Of a stretch of DNA of 45,232 bases, positions 17,283 to 26,649 are shown piece by piece. The stretch lies in the NCBI GenBank assembly GCA_903828235.1, contig CAIKLM010000034.1, forward strand, positions 1 to 45,232, written 5' to 3'. The notes below the pieces were generated by a model, which did no database searches, had not been told where the DNA came from, and saw only the letters and a program-made list of their open reading frames with translations. The translations under genes were made by a program, and so were the position numbers. Each line of letters opens with the position of its first letter. Within the stretch, counting starts at the first letter, position 1. Source of the stretch: an uncultured beta proteobacterium (GTDB lineage Bacteria > Pseudomonadota > Gammaproteobacteria > Burkholderiales > Burkholderiaceae_C).

Positions 17283-17644
17283 TCCGTTTGTGCATCGCAA
17301 CTTGAGCGATCACCCGTACTACACGCCAAGGTAGGATCCCTCGAGCACATCTCCTTGCGGACTGTGCATCTAATCGGTAGCACTGCGCGTATCGATCAAT
17401 GCTCACTCCTCGGCGGATCGCAGCTTGGCCCTCAAGAGCTATGTTCGGACGGAAGTCGCGCGCCAAGGGAAGGTCTCATGGCGCTTGTCGACTCTTGATG
17501 GGTCAGTGGTCTCCTTTTTCACTAACCTAACCGGCGCGAGTGCCGTCGGCGACACCGGAAACGGCCGAGCCTCCGAGACCGGGTTTGTCTTCACGTGGAA
17601 GCTGGACAGCAAGTAGCTAGCAGGCTCGCTGCCCACTAGCCGGC
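17283..17644. other. Lower-GC left edge of the island without a confident gene
   Basis: This stretch has visibly lower GC than its neighbours. It holds two copies of TGTGCATC (17289-17296, 17363-17370). One open frame, 17425-17616 (+, TTG start, 63 residues, beginning MALKSYVRTEVARQGK), matches nothing I know and has no clear ribosome-binding site. It may be a remnant of element-specific DNA. No other gene is supportable here. Confidence 0.5.
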
Positions 17645-17821
17645 GTCGCGTACTCCTTCCCCGCCCGAGAACACGGCGTGCTCATCAACCGCCCGCCGCG
17701 CGACGGCCGCAGGGCCTTCGTGAGCTCGCCGGACGGCACCTCCATCGAGCTGCTGCAGCACGGCCCGGCGCTGGCTCCGGCCGAGCCCTGGGCGTCGATG
17801 CCCAACACCGGCAGCTGGTAG
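17645..17821 (+). pseudogene. C-terminal fragment of a VOC/glyoxalase-family gene
   Basis: The open frame has no start. It encodes 58 residues ending at a TAG, with [31 protein letters not shown], and [14 protein letters not shown]. This is the C-terminal part of a vicinal-oxygen-chelate protein (metal-binding Glu in SIELLQ). The N-terminal half is absent; the homology begins abruptly next to lower-GC DNA, so it is a truncated remnant trapped at the island edge, convergent with luxI. Confidence 0.75.
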
Positions 17822-17836
17822 CCCTGACGCTGCCGC

Positions 17837-18529
17837 TCAGGCGGAGCACAGCGATTCTTTGACGAAGGGCTGGAAGACCGCCCCCGGCTGCGTTTGCGCC
17901 GTGCCTTGCGCCGGTGCCGGCCTTACGGCGCCATGCGCCTCGGCGTCTTCCGACAAGGCCAGGAGCGTGCGGGCCGAGCAGCGGATCTGCGCGGCCACCA
18001 GCAGGCCGGCCGTGCTGCGCTGCGGCGGCCCAAGGCGCTGGATGTCCACGCCCCAGCGCTGTGCCAGCCGCTCGATGGCCACGGTCGTACAGAACACCAG
18101 GTCGTGCGCGCCCTGCGCTGCGGCGTAGCGCACGGCCTCCTGCAGCAGACGCTTGCCCACGCGGGTCTGCGCCTGTGCATCCACCGGGCCGGCGTGCGGG
18201 CCGGTGGCGGACGTGAACCGCGACAGCTCCCACACCGTCGGCGTGCACGGCGCCGGCCGGCCGCCCAGCAGCTGCGGGAAGTGCTTGGCCAGCAGGTAGG
18301 TGCCGGTGGTGGGCAGCAGCCGCGCGTAGCCGGTCACGGCCTCCTCATCGTCGGTGGCCACCAGGTGCACGGCACCCGGGCGGTCGAATTCGTCCTGCTC
18401 GTAGCCCTCCGCGCAGGGCAGCTCCCATCTCAGGAGTCGGACGAACACCTCGTGGCGGTAGCGCGCCACGCTGGCCCGCAGGGCCGGTGACAACACCTGA
18501 TCGTCCAGCTGCTGGATGTCCATGCTCAA
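17837..18529 (-). CDS. Acyl-homoserine-lactone synthase (LuxI family)
   Basis: The 230-residue enzyme makes an N-acyl-homoserine lactone signal from S-adenosylmethionine and an acyl carrier. All invariant residues of the family fall in place: Arg25, Phe29, Trp35, Asp46, Asp49, Arg70, Phe84, Glu101 and Arg104 (WELSRF). The size and the THHF-less acyl pocket resemble BraI/RaiI-type synthases of Burkholderiales, but the acyl chain cannot be read by eye. It is divergent from the DUF4902 gene with a lux-box-like palindrome between them. Confidence 0.93.
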   Translation of the reverse strand: MSMDIQQLDDQVLSPALRASVARYRHEVFVRLLRWELPCAEGYEQDEFDRPGAVHLVATDDEEAVTGYARLLPTTGTYLLAKHFPQLLGGRPAPCTPTVWELSRFTSATGPHAGPVDAQAQTRVGKRLLQEAVRYAAAQGAHDLVFCTTVAIERLAQRWGVDIQRLGPPQRSTAGLLVAAQIRCSARTLLALSEDAEAHGAVRPAPAQGTAQTQPGAVFQPFVKESLCSA

Positions 18530-18584
18530 GACCTCAGTGCAAGTGGTGATGTCGGCATTTCATGTCTGGCCTGGGCGGTCGACA

Positions 18585-18602
18585 ACTATCAAATTCGTCA
18601 GT
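18585..18602. promoter_or_regulatory. lux-box-like palindrome
   Basis: ACTATCAAATTCGTCAGT is an 18-bp imperfect dyad (6 of 9 pairs symmetrical, with CT..C and G..AG arms as in LuxR-family boxes). It lies 56 nt upstream of luxI and 37 nt upstream of the DUF4902 gene, so a LuxR protein bound here could act on both. Confidence 0.45.
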
Positions 18603-18638
18603 CCCTGTGCGCCGCCTTCCCTCCTAGACTGATCCCCG

Positions 18639-19031
18639 ATGAGTATTGGTGAACCTCCCACCATGGACTACTACGTGCGCCTCAGCGCCGCCGCGCTCCT
18701 GTCCCTGCCGCTGGCCCATGTCGAGTCCGCCGTGGACAGCGACGACGGTGCCCCGCTGTGCCAGGGCGAGTCGGCCTCGCTGCTGCCCTGCATCCGCGGC
18801 TACACCGAATGGGTGGGGCTGACGCAGAGCCAGGTGTCCATCGGCTGGGACTGGACGCTCACCGGCGCCGGCGAGCTGACGCTGGATCGCCACTCGATAC
18901 GCACCAATGTGATGCTGGTGGACGAGCAGGGCACGGACTGCGGCCAGCAGCTCACGGTGGAGGCCGTCATCCGCGCCATCGCGCGCTGCGATTGGCAGGC
19001 GGTCGTGCTGGGGGCGCTGCGAGTCACCTGA
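18639..19031 (+). CDS. DUF4902-family protein between luxI and luxR
   Basis: The 130-residue protein has the family pattern YYVRLSAAALLSLPLAHVES, RGYTEWVG, VSIGWDWTL, and IRTNVMLVDEQG. DUF4902 genes are frequent neighbours of luxI/luxR pairs in Burkholderia, Ralstonia and relatives. Their role is unproven, though modulation of quorum sensing is a reasonable guess from position. An in-frame ATG at 18663 is an alternative start. No membrane or signal segment is seen. Confidence 0.78.
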   Translation: MSIGEPPTMDYYVRLSAAALLSLPLAHVESAVDSDDGAPLCQGESASLLPCIRGYTEWVGLTQSQVSIGWDWTLTGAGELTLDRHSIRTNVMLVDEQGTDCGQQLTVEAVIRAIARCDWQAVVLGALRVT

Positions 19032-19104
19032 ACCTGCCGACGCACCCCCCAAGCTTTGCAGCGCGGCGGCGCGCGCGCCCTGATAGGCTTCGCACTAGTG
19101 AGCA

Positions 19105-19120
19105 CCGACGGGTCCGTCGG
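19105..19120. repeat. 16-bp perfect palindrome-like inverted repeat upstream of luxR
   Basis: CCGACGG-GT-CCGTCGG lies 31 nt before the luxR start. It could be an operator, or a hairpin closing the DUF4902 transcript. There is no T-run after it. It does not match the CTG...CAG pattern of a lux box. Confidence 0.4.
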
Positions 19121-19150
19121 CGCTTCGCCTTCATCGCAGGAAAACGCGAC

Positions 19151-19864
19151 ATGAAATCCTGGCAGGCCGACCAACTGCAGCTCATCGTCAGCGCCACCAA
19201 CACGGACGAAACCTTCGACACCGTGGTCGCGGAGGTCTCCCGGCTCGGCTTCAACCACTGCTCGTTCGGCATGAAGGCGCCGGTGCCGCTGGTGTCGCCG
19301 CGCGTACTCTGGTGCAGCAACTACCCGCAGGAATGGCAGCGCCGCTATGAGGCCCAGGGCTACCTGCGCTGCGACCCCACGGTGGCGCACGCGATCATCA
19401 GCGACGAGCCAGTGCTGTGGTCCGACGAGCTGTTCGCGAGCTGCCCCGAGCTGCGTGTGGAGGCCCAGTCCTTCGGCCTGGTATATGGCTGGGCGCAACC
19501 CCGGCGCGACGCCGCCGGCATGGTCAGCCTGCTGACTTGCGCGCGCGCCGAGCCCGAAATCTCGCCGCAGGAGTTCAAGGCCAAGCAGGAGCGAGTGCAG
19601 TGGCTGTCCCACCTGTGCCACGGGGGCATGAGCCGGCACTGGGGCGCGTCGCTGCGCGGCGACCCCGAGCTGCTGCTGTCGGAGCGAGAGCTGGAGGTGT
19701 TGCGCTGGTCTTGCGACGGCAAGACCTCGGCGGACATCGCGCAGATCATCAACCTCTCCGAGGCCACCGTGAACTTCCACGTGCGCAACGCCTGCAACAA
19801 GCTGGGCACCAGCAACCGCACTGCGGCGGCTGTGCGGGCGGCATTGCTCGGGCTGCTGTGGTGA
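19151..19864 (+). CDS. LuxR-family AHL-responsive transcription regulator
   Basis: The 237-residue protein has an N-terminal autoinducer-binding domain with the conserved Trp62, Tyr66, Asp75, Pro76 and Trp90. The C-terminal GerE helix-turn-helix (LSERELEVLRWSCDGKTSADIA, then SEATVNFHVRNACNKLG) is split by a normal turn. The ATG at 19151 follows AGGAAAACGCGAC. It is the likely receptor for the signal made by the luxI product and the likely regulator of the adjoining RiPP operon. It is convergent with the last gene of that operon, 6 nt away. Confidence 0.92.
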   Translation: MKSWQADQLQLIVSATNTDETFDTVVAEVSRLGFNHCSFGMKAPVPLVSPRVLWCSNYPQEWQRRYEAQGYLRCDPTVAHAIISDEPVLWSDELFASCPELRVEAQSFGLVYGWAQPRRDAAGMVSLLTCARAEPEISPQEFKAKQERVQWLSHLCHGGMSRHWGASLRGDPELLLSERELEVLRWSCDGKTSADIAQIINLSEATVNFHVRNACNKLGTSNRTAAAVRAALLGLLW

Positions 19865-19870
19865 GCCCCG

Positions 19871-20977
19871 TCATTCGCCCTTGAAGGCAAAGTCTGCCCG
19901 CATGCCGGCCCGCAGTTCGGGCGCCGGCTGGTCGAAGTGGATGCGCACCCGTGCCGCGCCGGTGTTGCGATCGATGGAGGTGGGCAGGTCGGCCACGCGG
20001 CCTTCCAGTGCGACCGCCGGGTAGGCCGGCAGCCGCACCGCCACGCGCTGGCCCACGCGCAGCCGCGCGAGGTAGCGCTCGTTGACGTCCACCTCGCCCG
20101 CCAGGGACGACTCGTCCAGCAGCGTGCAGATGCCGGTGCGCGTGAAACCGCCGCCACCAGAGATGGGCGAGACGATCTCGCCCTCGTGCGCAGCCAGGCC
20201 CGTGACGACGCCGTCAAACGGTGCGCGCACCCGTACGCTGGCCATCTGCTCGGCCTGGATGCGCTGCTGCTCGCGCGCCACTGCCACCTGGCTGGTCTCG
20301 GCCTCCAGCTGCGCCTGCAGCGCCTCGACGTTGCTGCTGGACTGGTCCACGCTGGCGGCGCTGATGAAGCCCTGGCGGGCCAGGTCCTGATCGCGCGCGG
20401 CGCTGCGGCGGGCGGCCTCCAGTCGGCGCCGGGTGACCTCCACGCCCCGCTGCGCCGCCAGCACGCCAGCCTGCGCATAGGCCACCTGCGCGGCGGGGAT
20501 GCCGGCATCCAGCTCGGCGATCAGGTCGCCGCGCCGCACGCGCGACCCCTCGCTGACGAACAGCTTGGCGATGCGCCCCGTCGTGGAGGCCGAGACCGTG
20601 GCCTGCCGCTCAGCGATGACGAAGCCGCTGGCCTCCAGCACCGTGCCGGCGATCGGGGCCGCCGTGACGACGGGCGCTGCCGGCGCGGCGGCCGGCGACG
20701 GGACCGGCACCTGCACGGTCGAGGCGGCCTGCGGATGCGGCCACAGCCACACACCGCCCGCCACGGCGGCGACGCCCAGCATCGCTCCCGCCCAGGGCCA
20801 GCGGCGCGGCGTGGGCGCGGCCGGCTCCGACGCGGCCAGCGGCGCCGCGAGGCCGCGCAGCTGGGCGAGCCGGCGGCGGGTGTCTTCCAGGCCGGGGGCG
20901 TCCGGCACGGGGCGCACGGGTGCACCCTGTGCGCAGTGCGGGCGCTGAGCCTCTTCGTGCGTTCGAGAGGGGGTCAT
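19871..20977 (-). CDS. HlyD/MacA-like periplasmic adaptor of an ABC exporter
   Basis: The 368-residue membrane-fusion protein has a cytoplasmic N-terminus of about 60 residues and one membrane anchor (about 60-80, WPWAGAMLGVAAVAGG). Biotinyl-lipoyl half-domains follow at about 110-150 (FVIAERQATVSASTTGRIA) and 255-275 (VRAPFDGVVTGL), around a coiled-coil hairpin with many Ala/Gln/Arg. A C-terminal beta-barrel ends the protein. Together with the MacB-like permeases and ATPase at 23563-26649 it forms a tripartite-type exporter. It is the last gene of the RiPP operon; its ATG overlaps the tfuA stop. The outer-membrane partner is not in the window. Confidence 0.85.
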   Translation of the reverse strand: MTPSRTHEEAQRPHCAQGAPVRPVPDAPGLEDTRRRLAQLRGLAAPLAASEPAAPTPRRWPWAGAMLGVAAVAGGVWLWPHPQAASTVQVPVPSPAAAPAAPVVTAAPIAGTVLEASGFVIAERQATVSASTTGRIAKLFVSEGSRVRRGDLIAELDAGIPAAQVAYAQAGVLAAQRGVEVTRRRLEAARRSAARDQDLARQGFISAASVDQSSSNVEALQAQLEAETSQVAVAREQQRIQAEQMASVRVRAPFDGVVTGLAAHEGEIVSPISGGGGFTRTGICTLLDESSLAGEVDVNERYLARLRVGQRVAVRLPAYPAVALEGRVADLPTSIDRNTGAARVRIHFDQPAPELRAGMRADFAFKGE

Positions 20978-22314
20978 GCCGTCTCCATCGGCTCGCGGTG
21001 CGCGGCCAGATAGCGGGCGACCAGCTCGCCCATGAACTGCTGCGGCGAGCCGAAGCCGCGTTCGACTATGTGAGCCTGCAGATCGCCATGCACCGGCCCG
21101 TGCACCCCGGCGTACCACTGCAGCGCGGCGTCCAGCGAGGCCACGTCGCTGGCTTGCGGCGTATCGATGCCCAGCGCCGCCATGTGCGCCCACTGCTCGC
21201 GCACGGCGGCACTGACGGCGGCCAGGCGACCGCGGCGCTGCAGCACGCGCGGGATCTCGCGGCTCACCTCCTCCTGAAGCCGCCAGTGCAAATGCCGCTC
21301 GCGGGCCTCGTCCCGCGCCAGCGATAGGCATTGCGCGGCGTCCAGCCCCTGGGCCTGCATCCAGTCGCGCAGCGCCGCCGGCTTCTCCAGCCCACGCTCG
21401 CGGCGAAAGCGCGCCATTGCCGCCACGTCGTCCACCGCCAGTGCGCCGAACTGGCGGCTGGTCTGCTGGGCCAGCACGCTACGCAGCGCCTCGTCCAGCA
21501 CCTGCTGCCGCCCGGGGATGCCCAGGCGCACATGGTCCACGAGCCGGTCCAGCCGCAGCCCCGGCAGGCTGCCGGCAGGCTGGCCGTGGTAGGCGCGCTG
21601 GTGTTCCCAGAACACGGTGGGTTCGAACGCCACGGGCGGCTTCGGCGGGGCACCGGCCGCGTGCCAGTCACGCACGGCCTGCAGCACGGCGCGCGCATCG
21701 TCGGCCTTGCGGTCGGGACGGTGCGTGTCGATGAAGGCCTGCAGCGCACGCACGCGGGCCGGTGCCAAGCCGAGCGTCAACGCCTGGGCGTACAGCGCGT
21801 GCCACGAGCGCTCGGGATAGAACACCCGCTTCATCGCGGCCACGAGCGCGGAGGCCTCGGCGGCGTCCAGCAGGCCGGCGTCGCGCGCCAGCGCGAGGCC
21901 GTGGCGCAGGTTCACCATCGCTTCGCACATGGGCCGGTAGCCGTCCTCGGCAGACAAATGGGTGATGGCCACCTCGTCGTCGTCCTCCAGCGCGCCGCTG
22001 GCGAAGGCCGCGAAGCTGTGACCCACGCCGCGCATGCCGAAGGGGTGCAGCTCGGCCGCGCGCAGCGCGCCCATGCTGCCGCCGCCGAACACGGCCACGC
22101 CCTCGGACAGCGCAAAGAGGATTTCCTTGTGCCAGACAGCCGGCGTGCGCTCGAACAGGCCGTCGATGATGACCAGCGCGGGCGGCGCATGCTGCTGCAC
22201 GGCGGCCAGCACATCGCCCATAGCGCAGGGCGGCAGGAAGAGCGCGTCGCTCAGCAGCTGCCGAGCCTCGGCCAGAGGCAGGCTGGGACCCAGGAACACC
22301 ACCGTCTTCGTCAT
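20974..22314 (-). CDS. tfuA: TfuA-like protein, partner of the adjacent YcaO
   Basis: The 446-residue protein has an N-terminal TfuA core (about 1-200) with VVFLGPSLPLAEARQLL, DGLFERTPAVWHKEILFALSEG, and GGGSMGALRAAEL, and a long helical C-terminal extension. TfuA was named from the trifolitoxin locus. With its paired YcaO it installs backbone thioamides, as shown for methyl-coenzyme M reductase and inferred for thiovarsolin- and thioviridamide-type peptides. Its start overlaps the ycaO stop (ATGA), so the two are made together. I infer a thioamidation or sulfur-delivery role; the C-terminal extension is unexplained. Confidence 0.85.
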   Translation of the reverse strand: MTKTVVFLGPSLPLAEARQLLSDALFLPPCAMGDVLAAVQQHAPPALVIIDGLFERTPAVWHKEILFALSEGVAVFGGGSMGALRAAELHPFGMRGVGHSFAAFASGALEDDDEVAITHLSAEDGYRPMCEAMVNLRHGLALARDAGLLDAAEASALVAAMKRVFYPERSWHALYAQALTLGLAPARVRALQAFIDTHRPDRKADDARAVLQAVRDWHAAGAPPKPPVAFEPTVFWEHQRAYHGQPAGSLPGLRLDRLVDHVRLGIPGRQQVLDEALRSVLAQQTSRQFGALAVDDVAAMARFRRERGLEKPAALRDWMQAQGLDAAQCLSLARDEARERHLHWRLQEEVSREIPRVLQRRGRLAAVSAAVREQWAHMAALGIDTPQASDVASLDAALQWYAGVHGPVHGDLQAHIVERGFGSPQQFMGELVARYLAAHREPMETA

Positions 22315-23546
22315 GGCTGCACCTCCTGCATCAACTGCCGCGCCCGGGCGCCGGGCCGCCACCACGACGTGCGCACCGGCTCCAGCCCGGGCACCACCAC
22401 CTTCACCACCGGGATACCGACGTCGGCGCGCCGCAGGTCCACCGCGACCACGCGCTCGATGCCGCACGCGCGCAAGGCGTCCAGCAACGTCTGCAGGTCG
22501 GCCTCGAACGTGGGCAGCGGCGCAGCCGCCGGCTGGCGGAAGGGCCGGCACGCCTGCGCCCCCAGCGCGACGATGCGGGCATGGTCCTCCCGGCCCGAGG
22601 CATTGCGGTAGTCGCGCGGGAACAGGTCGTCGCGGCTGCCGGCGATGACGGTCACGCGACTTTGAATGGCTTCGTGCACTGCGCGAGACAGCGCCACCAC
22701 CGGCTGCAGATGGCTGCCGTGGCCGACGATCTTGGGCGCGGCGCGCCAGTGCGGCGAGGCTGGGTCGTCCACCAGCGTGCAACTGAACGTGGGCACGCCA
22801 AGGTCGGAGGTGACGTCCTCCAGCAGCATGGCGATGCCCTTGTCATGCAGCGTGCGGAACACCTCGACCAGGTGCGGGTCGTCGACGGTGGCGGGGTCCA
22901 CGTGGCCGGCCCGTTGCCGGCTTTCGGGCTGCAGGCTCCACAGCGTCAGCGCGTCGCGCTCGATGACCTCGAACAGCGCATGCACCACGGCCTCCAGCGG
23001 GTGGTTGCCCGAGGCCAGGCCGTTGGTGCTTTTCAGGAACAGCGGCCGCTGGCCGGGCCACTCGACGAAGCTGGTGGACACCACGTCCAGCGGCAGCCAG
23101 CAGGGCGCCTGCTGCATCAGGTCGTCGCCGCACACCCACGCGATGGGCCGGTCGTCGCTCCAGTCCGCGTCGGCCCGCAGCGGCAGCTGGGCGATGGCGG
23201 CCACGGCGCTCTCGGCCGCCAGCTCGCGGTAGGTGGCCATGCGCAGCGGCAGCGCGATGCGTTCGCCATGCCAGCATTCGATGGATTCCATCAAAGCCGA
23301 CACCTTGGCCGCCTCCAGCGTCTCGCCCTTGCCCTGCGAGGTGCACAGCGCGCGCGAGTCGGGCCGCACCGCCACGCACACGGGCAGACCGATGCGGTCC
23401 AGCCCTGTCACGTTGGCCAGCCGCGTGATGCCCATGCGTGGCATGAAACGGCCGTAGTCGGCCAGCGTCTCCTGCGGCGGGCGCATGCGGTGCGTGCCGC
23501 GGAAGAACTGCTTGCGGGCGGTTTGTTCGGTGCCGAAGAAATGCAT
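22311..23546 (-). CDS. YcaO protein of the TfuA-associated (thioamide-forming) type
   Basis: The 411-residue ATP-dependent enzyme has the YcaO nucleotide-binding motifs SALMESIECWHGE (about residue 95) and AVVHALFEVIERDALTLW (about 220). Unlike the second YcaO at 33358-34701 it ends in MQEVQP, without the C-terminal PxPxP that marks azoline-forming YcaOs, and it is fused in translation with tfuA. Both points favour thioamide formation on the peptide backbone. The start at 23546 gives the family-like opening RKQFFRGTHRMRPPQETL. Confidence 0.87.
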   Translation of the reverse strand: MHFFGTEQTARKQFFRGTHRMRPPQETLADYGRFMPRMGITRLANVTGLDRIGLPVCVAVRPDSRALCTSQGKGETLEAAKVSALMESIECWHGERIALPLRMATYRELAAESAVAAIAQLPLRADADWSDDRPIAWVCGDDLMQQAPCWLPLDVVSTSFVEWPGQRPLFLKSTNGLASGNHPLEAVVHALFEVIERDALTLWSLQPESRQRAGHVDPATVDDPHLVEVFRTLHDKGIAMLLEDVTSDLGVPTFSCTLVDDPASPHWRAAPKIVGHGSHLQPVVALSRAVHEAIQSRVTVIAGSRDDLFPRDYRNASGREDHARIVALGAQACRPFRQPAAAPLPTFEADLQTLLDALRACGIERVVAVDLRRADVGIPVVKVVVPGLEPVRTSWWRPGARARQLMQEVQP

Positions 23547-23562
23547 GATTGCCTTTCCGAGA

Positions 23563-24768
23563 TCAACGGCGCTCGGCCAGGATGCGGGCGAGCGGCAGGC
23601 GCTGCGCCGCCCAGGCCGGGGCGATGGCGCCGACGATGCCGATACCGACCGCGAACGCCGCTGCCTGCAGCAGCACACGGCCATCCACGGCGAAGTCGAA
23701 GATGACCTGGCTGAAGTCGCGCGAGAAGAACAGCGTCGACACCGTGCGGCCGTCGAACAGCAGGTGCGCCACGCCCGCGCCCAGCAGCCCGCCCGCCAGC
23801 GCCAGCACGCACACCTCCAGCACGACCGAGACCATCAGCGCGCGGTCCTCCAGGCCCAGCGCCGCCAGCGTGGCGATCTCCTTGGCCCGCGCGGCAACGC
23901 TGGCATAGCCGGTGTTGATGGACGCGAACACCGCGCCCAGCCCCATCAGCGCGGCGATGCCGAAGCCCAGCGTGCGTGCGAAGCTGCTCATCTGCTGCGC
24001 CTGCTCGGCGTAGTAGTCGGCCTCGGTGGTGACGTGCAGCGCCTGGCGCGACTCGCGGTTCAACGCCTCCTGGAAGGCAGGTGCCGTCGTGCCGGGCTGC
24101 AGACGCGCGACCACCAACTGCACCGTGTCGCCGCGCCGGTAGGCGGCCTGCAGCATGCCCACGTCCGCCCACAGCTCCGACTCGACTAGACTGCCGCCGT
24201 CCTCGAACACGCCCACCACCTGCCAGGTCGCGCCCGCGAACTCGAAGCTGCCGCCCAGCGACAGCCCGGCGAACTGCTGCAGCGCGCGCCGGCCCACCAC
24301 CAGCTCGCGCCGGCCGGTCTCGAACATGCGGCCCTCGGCGATGCGCAGGTGCGGCCGCAGCGCGGCGGATGCCGGCCCCACGCCACGCACGGCGACGTTC
24401 ATGGGCTCGCCGCCGCGGCGCGCGTCGATGTTGGCGACCGCGTAGACCTCAGCGCTGGCGGCGGGCTCTCCCCCAGGCAACCGTGCCAGCGCGGGCGACG
24501 ACAGCACGGCGCGCACCTGGCTGGCGTCCAGCGAGCTTTCCAGCTCTGCGCGCGCGCCGCTGCGCAGCACCAGCACGTTGTCGTTGGCGGCGGCCAGCAG
24601 CAGCGCGCGTTCGTAGCCGGCGGCGATGCCCAGCACGGCGGCCAGCATGCCGACGACGGTGGCCGTGCCGAGCACCGCGTTGATGGAGCCCCAGCCGCGC
24701 CGCGGCAGGCCTTGCAGGCCGATGCGCAGCGCGATGCCGAGGTGGTGCAAACGTTGCAGGAAGTTCAT
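23563..24768 (-). CDS. MacB/FtsX-type ABC transporter permease 1
   Basis: The 401-residue permease has one membrane helix near the N-terminus (about 30-52), a large MacB-type periplasmic domain (about 55-260), and three C-terminal helices (about 272-295, 318-345, 370-392) of an FtsX domain. It is paired with a second permease and an ATPase; the three genes are 4-10 nt apart or overlapping. Such sets usually drive outward transport with an adaptor protein, here the gene at 19871-20977. Export of the mature peptide or self-protection is inferred. Confidence 0.85.
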   Translation of the reverse strand: MNFLQRLHHLGIALRIGLQGLPRRGWGSINAVLGTATVVGMLAAVLGIAAGYERALLLAAANDNVLVLRSGARAELESSLDASQVRAVLSSPALARLPGGEPAASAEVYAVANIDARRGGEPMNVAVRGVGPASAALRPHLRIAEGRMFETGRRELVVGRRALQQFAGLSLGGSFEFAGATWQVVGVFEDGGSLVESELWADVGMLQAAYRRGDTVQLVVARLQPGTTAPAFQEALNRESRQALHVTTEADYYAEQAQQMSSFARTLGFGIAALMGLGAVFASINTGYASVAARAKEIATLAALGLEDRALMVSVVLEVCVLALAGGLLGAGVAHLLFDGRTVSTLFFSRDFSQVIFDFAVDGRVLLQAAAFAVGIGIVGAIAPAWAAQRLPLARILAERR

Positions 24769-24778
24769 GGTCGATCCT

Positions 24779-25938
24779 TCACGCCAGGGCTTCGTTGAGG
24801 CCATCGGACACGGGCTGCCGCGCGGCGCGCCAGGCGGGCACGGCGGCAATGGCCAGCGCCATGGCCGCCATCAGCGCCAGGCCCTGCGCCCAGTCGCGCC
24901 AGTCGGCGCGCAGCGAGCTGAGCAGCTGGCTGGTCTGCGAGGCGATGACGGGAATGGCCACGTTGGCCAGCGCCAGCCCGAGCAGGCCGCCCGCGCCCAC
25001 CAGCAGCAGGCTCTCCAGCAGCACGAAGCCGGCCACGCGAGCTTCGCTGCAGCCCAGGGCCTTCAGCACGGCGATGTCGGCGAAGCGCTCGCGCACCGAC
25101 TGCGCCATCGTGTTGCCGGTGATCAGCAGCAGCGTCCAGAACACCAGCACCAGAGCCACGCCGATCATGGCGCCGAAGTCGCCCACCTGGCGCAGGAAGC
25201 TCTGCGCGAAGGCCTTCTCGGTCACCGTGTTCGTCTCGTCCTGCGTCTTGGCGAAGCGCGCGTCCACCGCGCGGGCCACCTCCACCGCGCGCTCCGGCTG
25301 CACGCGGAGCGCATACCAGCCCACCGTGCCGGTGCCGAAGGCGCGGGCCTGGTCCAGATAGCGGTGGTGCAGCACGAGGGAGTCGGTGTTGCCGTCCTTG
25401 CCAGCGGCGTCAAAGATGGCCGCGACGCGGAAGGTCCACACCGGCTTGCCGTCGGCGCGCGGGTAGATGCTGGAGTACAGCGGCACGAGGTCGCCCACGG
25501 CCCAGCCCATGCGGGTGGCGAGCTGGCGGCCGATGGCGACGCTGGACAGGTCCTCCAGCCAGCGGGCGTGGTCGGCCGGGTTGTTGAAGCGCACCTCCTC
25601 CACCATCTGGGCGAACTTGGCCGGTTCGGTGGCGATGGCCGCCACCGGGTTGCCGGGCTCGCGGTGGAACGCGCCGAAGAAGGTGAAGTGGCTGACCGCC
25701 ACCACGCCAGGCACCTCGGCGATACGCTCGGCATAGCTGGCGGGCAGCGGCCGCATCATGGAGGTCTTGTTGGTGGCCACCAGCCGGTTGGCATTCGCCA
25801 TGTCCACGCGCGACTGCAGCATGCGCTCCAGCGGCATAAGCAGGCCGAACAGCAGGAAGGCCACCACCACCGAGCCGAGCGTGAACACGGCGCGCACGCG
25901 GCGGTGCAGCGCGCAGCGCGCGACGAAGCCGAGCGCGG

Positions 25939-25942
<4 letters not shown>
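24779..25942 (-). CDS. MacB/FtsX-type ABC transporter permease 2
   Basis: The 387-residue permease has the same plan as its neighbour: an N-terminal helix (about 15-38), a periplasmic domain, and three C-terminal FtsX helices (about 250-280, 305-330, 350-372) ending in SDGLNEALA. The two permeases probably form a heterodimer. Its start overlaps the stop of the ATPase gene (ATGA). The absence of an ATPase domain in either permease makes this an ABC set of separate subunits, like DevA/DevC rather than full-length MacB. Confidence 0.85.

Positions 25943-26645
<703 letters not shown>

Positions 26646-26649
<4 letters not shown>

Noticed and set aside
17425..17616. 63-codon frame at the left island edge as a recombination directionality factor
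   Set aside because: It begins at TTG without a ribosome-binding site and shows no winged-helix or MerR-like pattern.
18174..18181. Further TGTGCATC copy as an island arm site
   Set aside because: It lies within the coding part of luxI far from the ends and is likely chance; it also lowers confidence in the end repeats.
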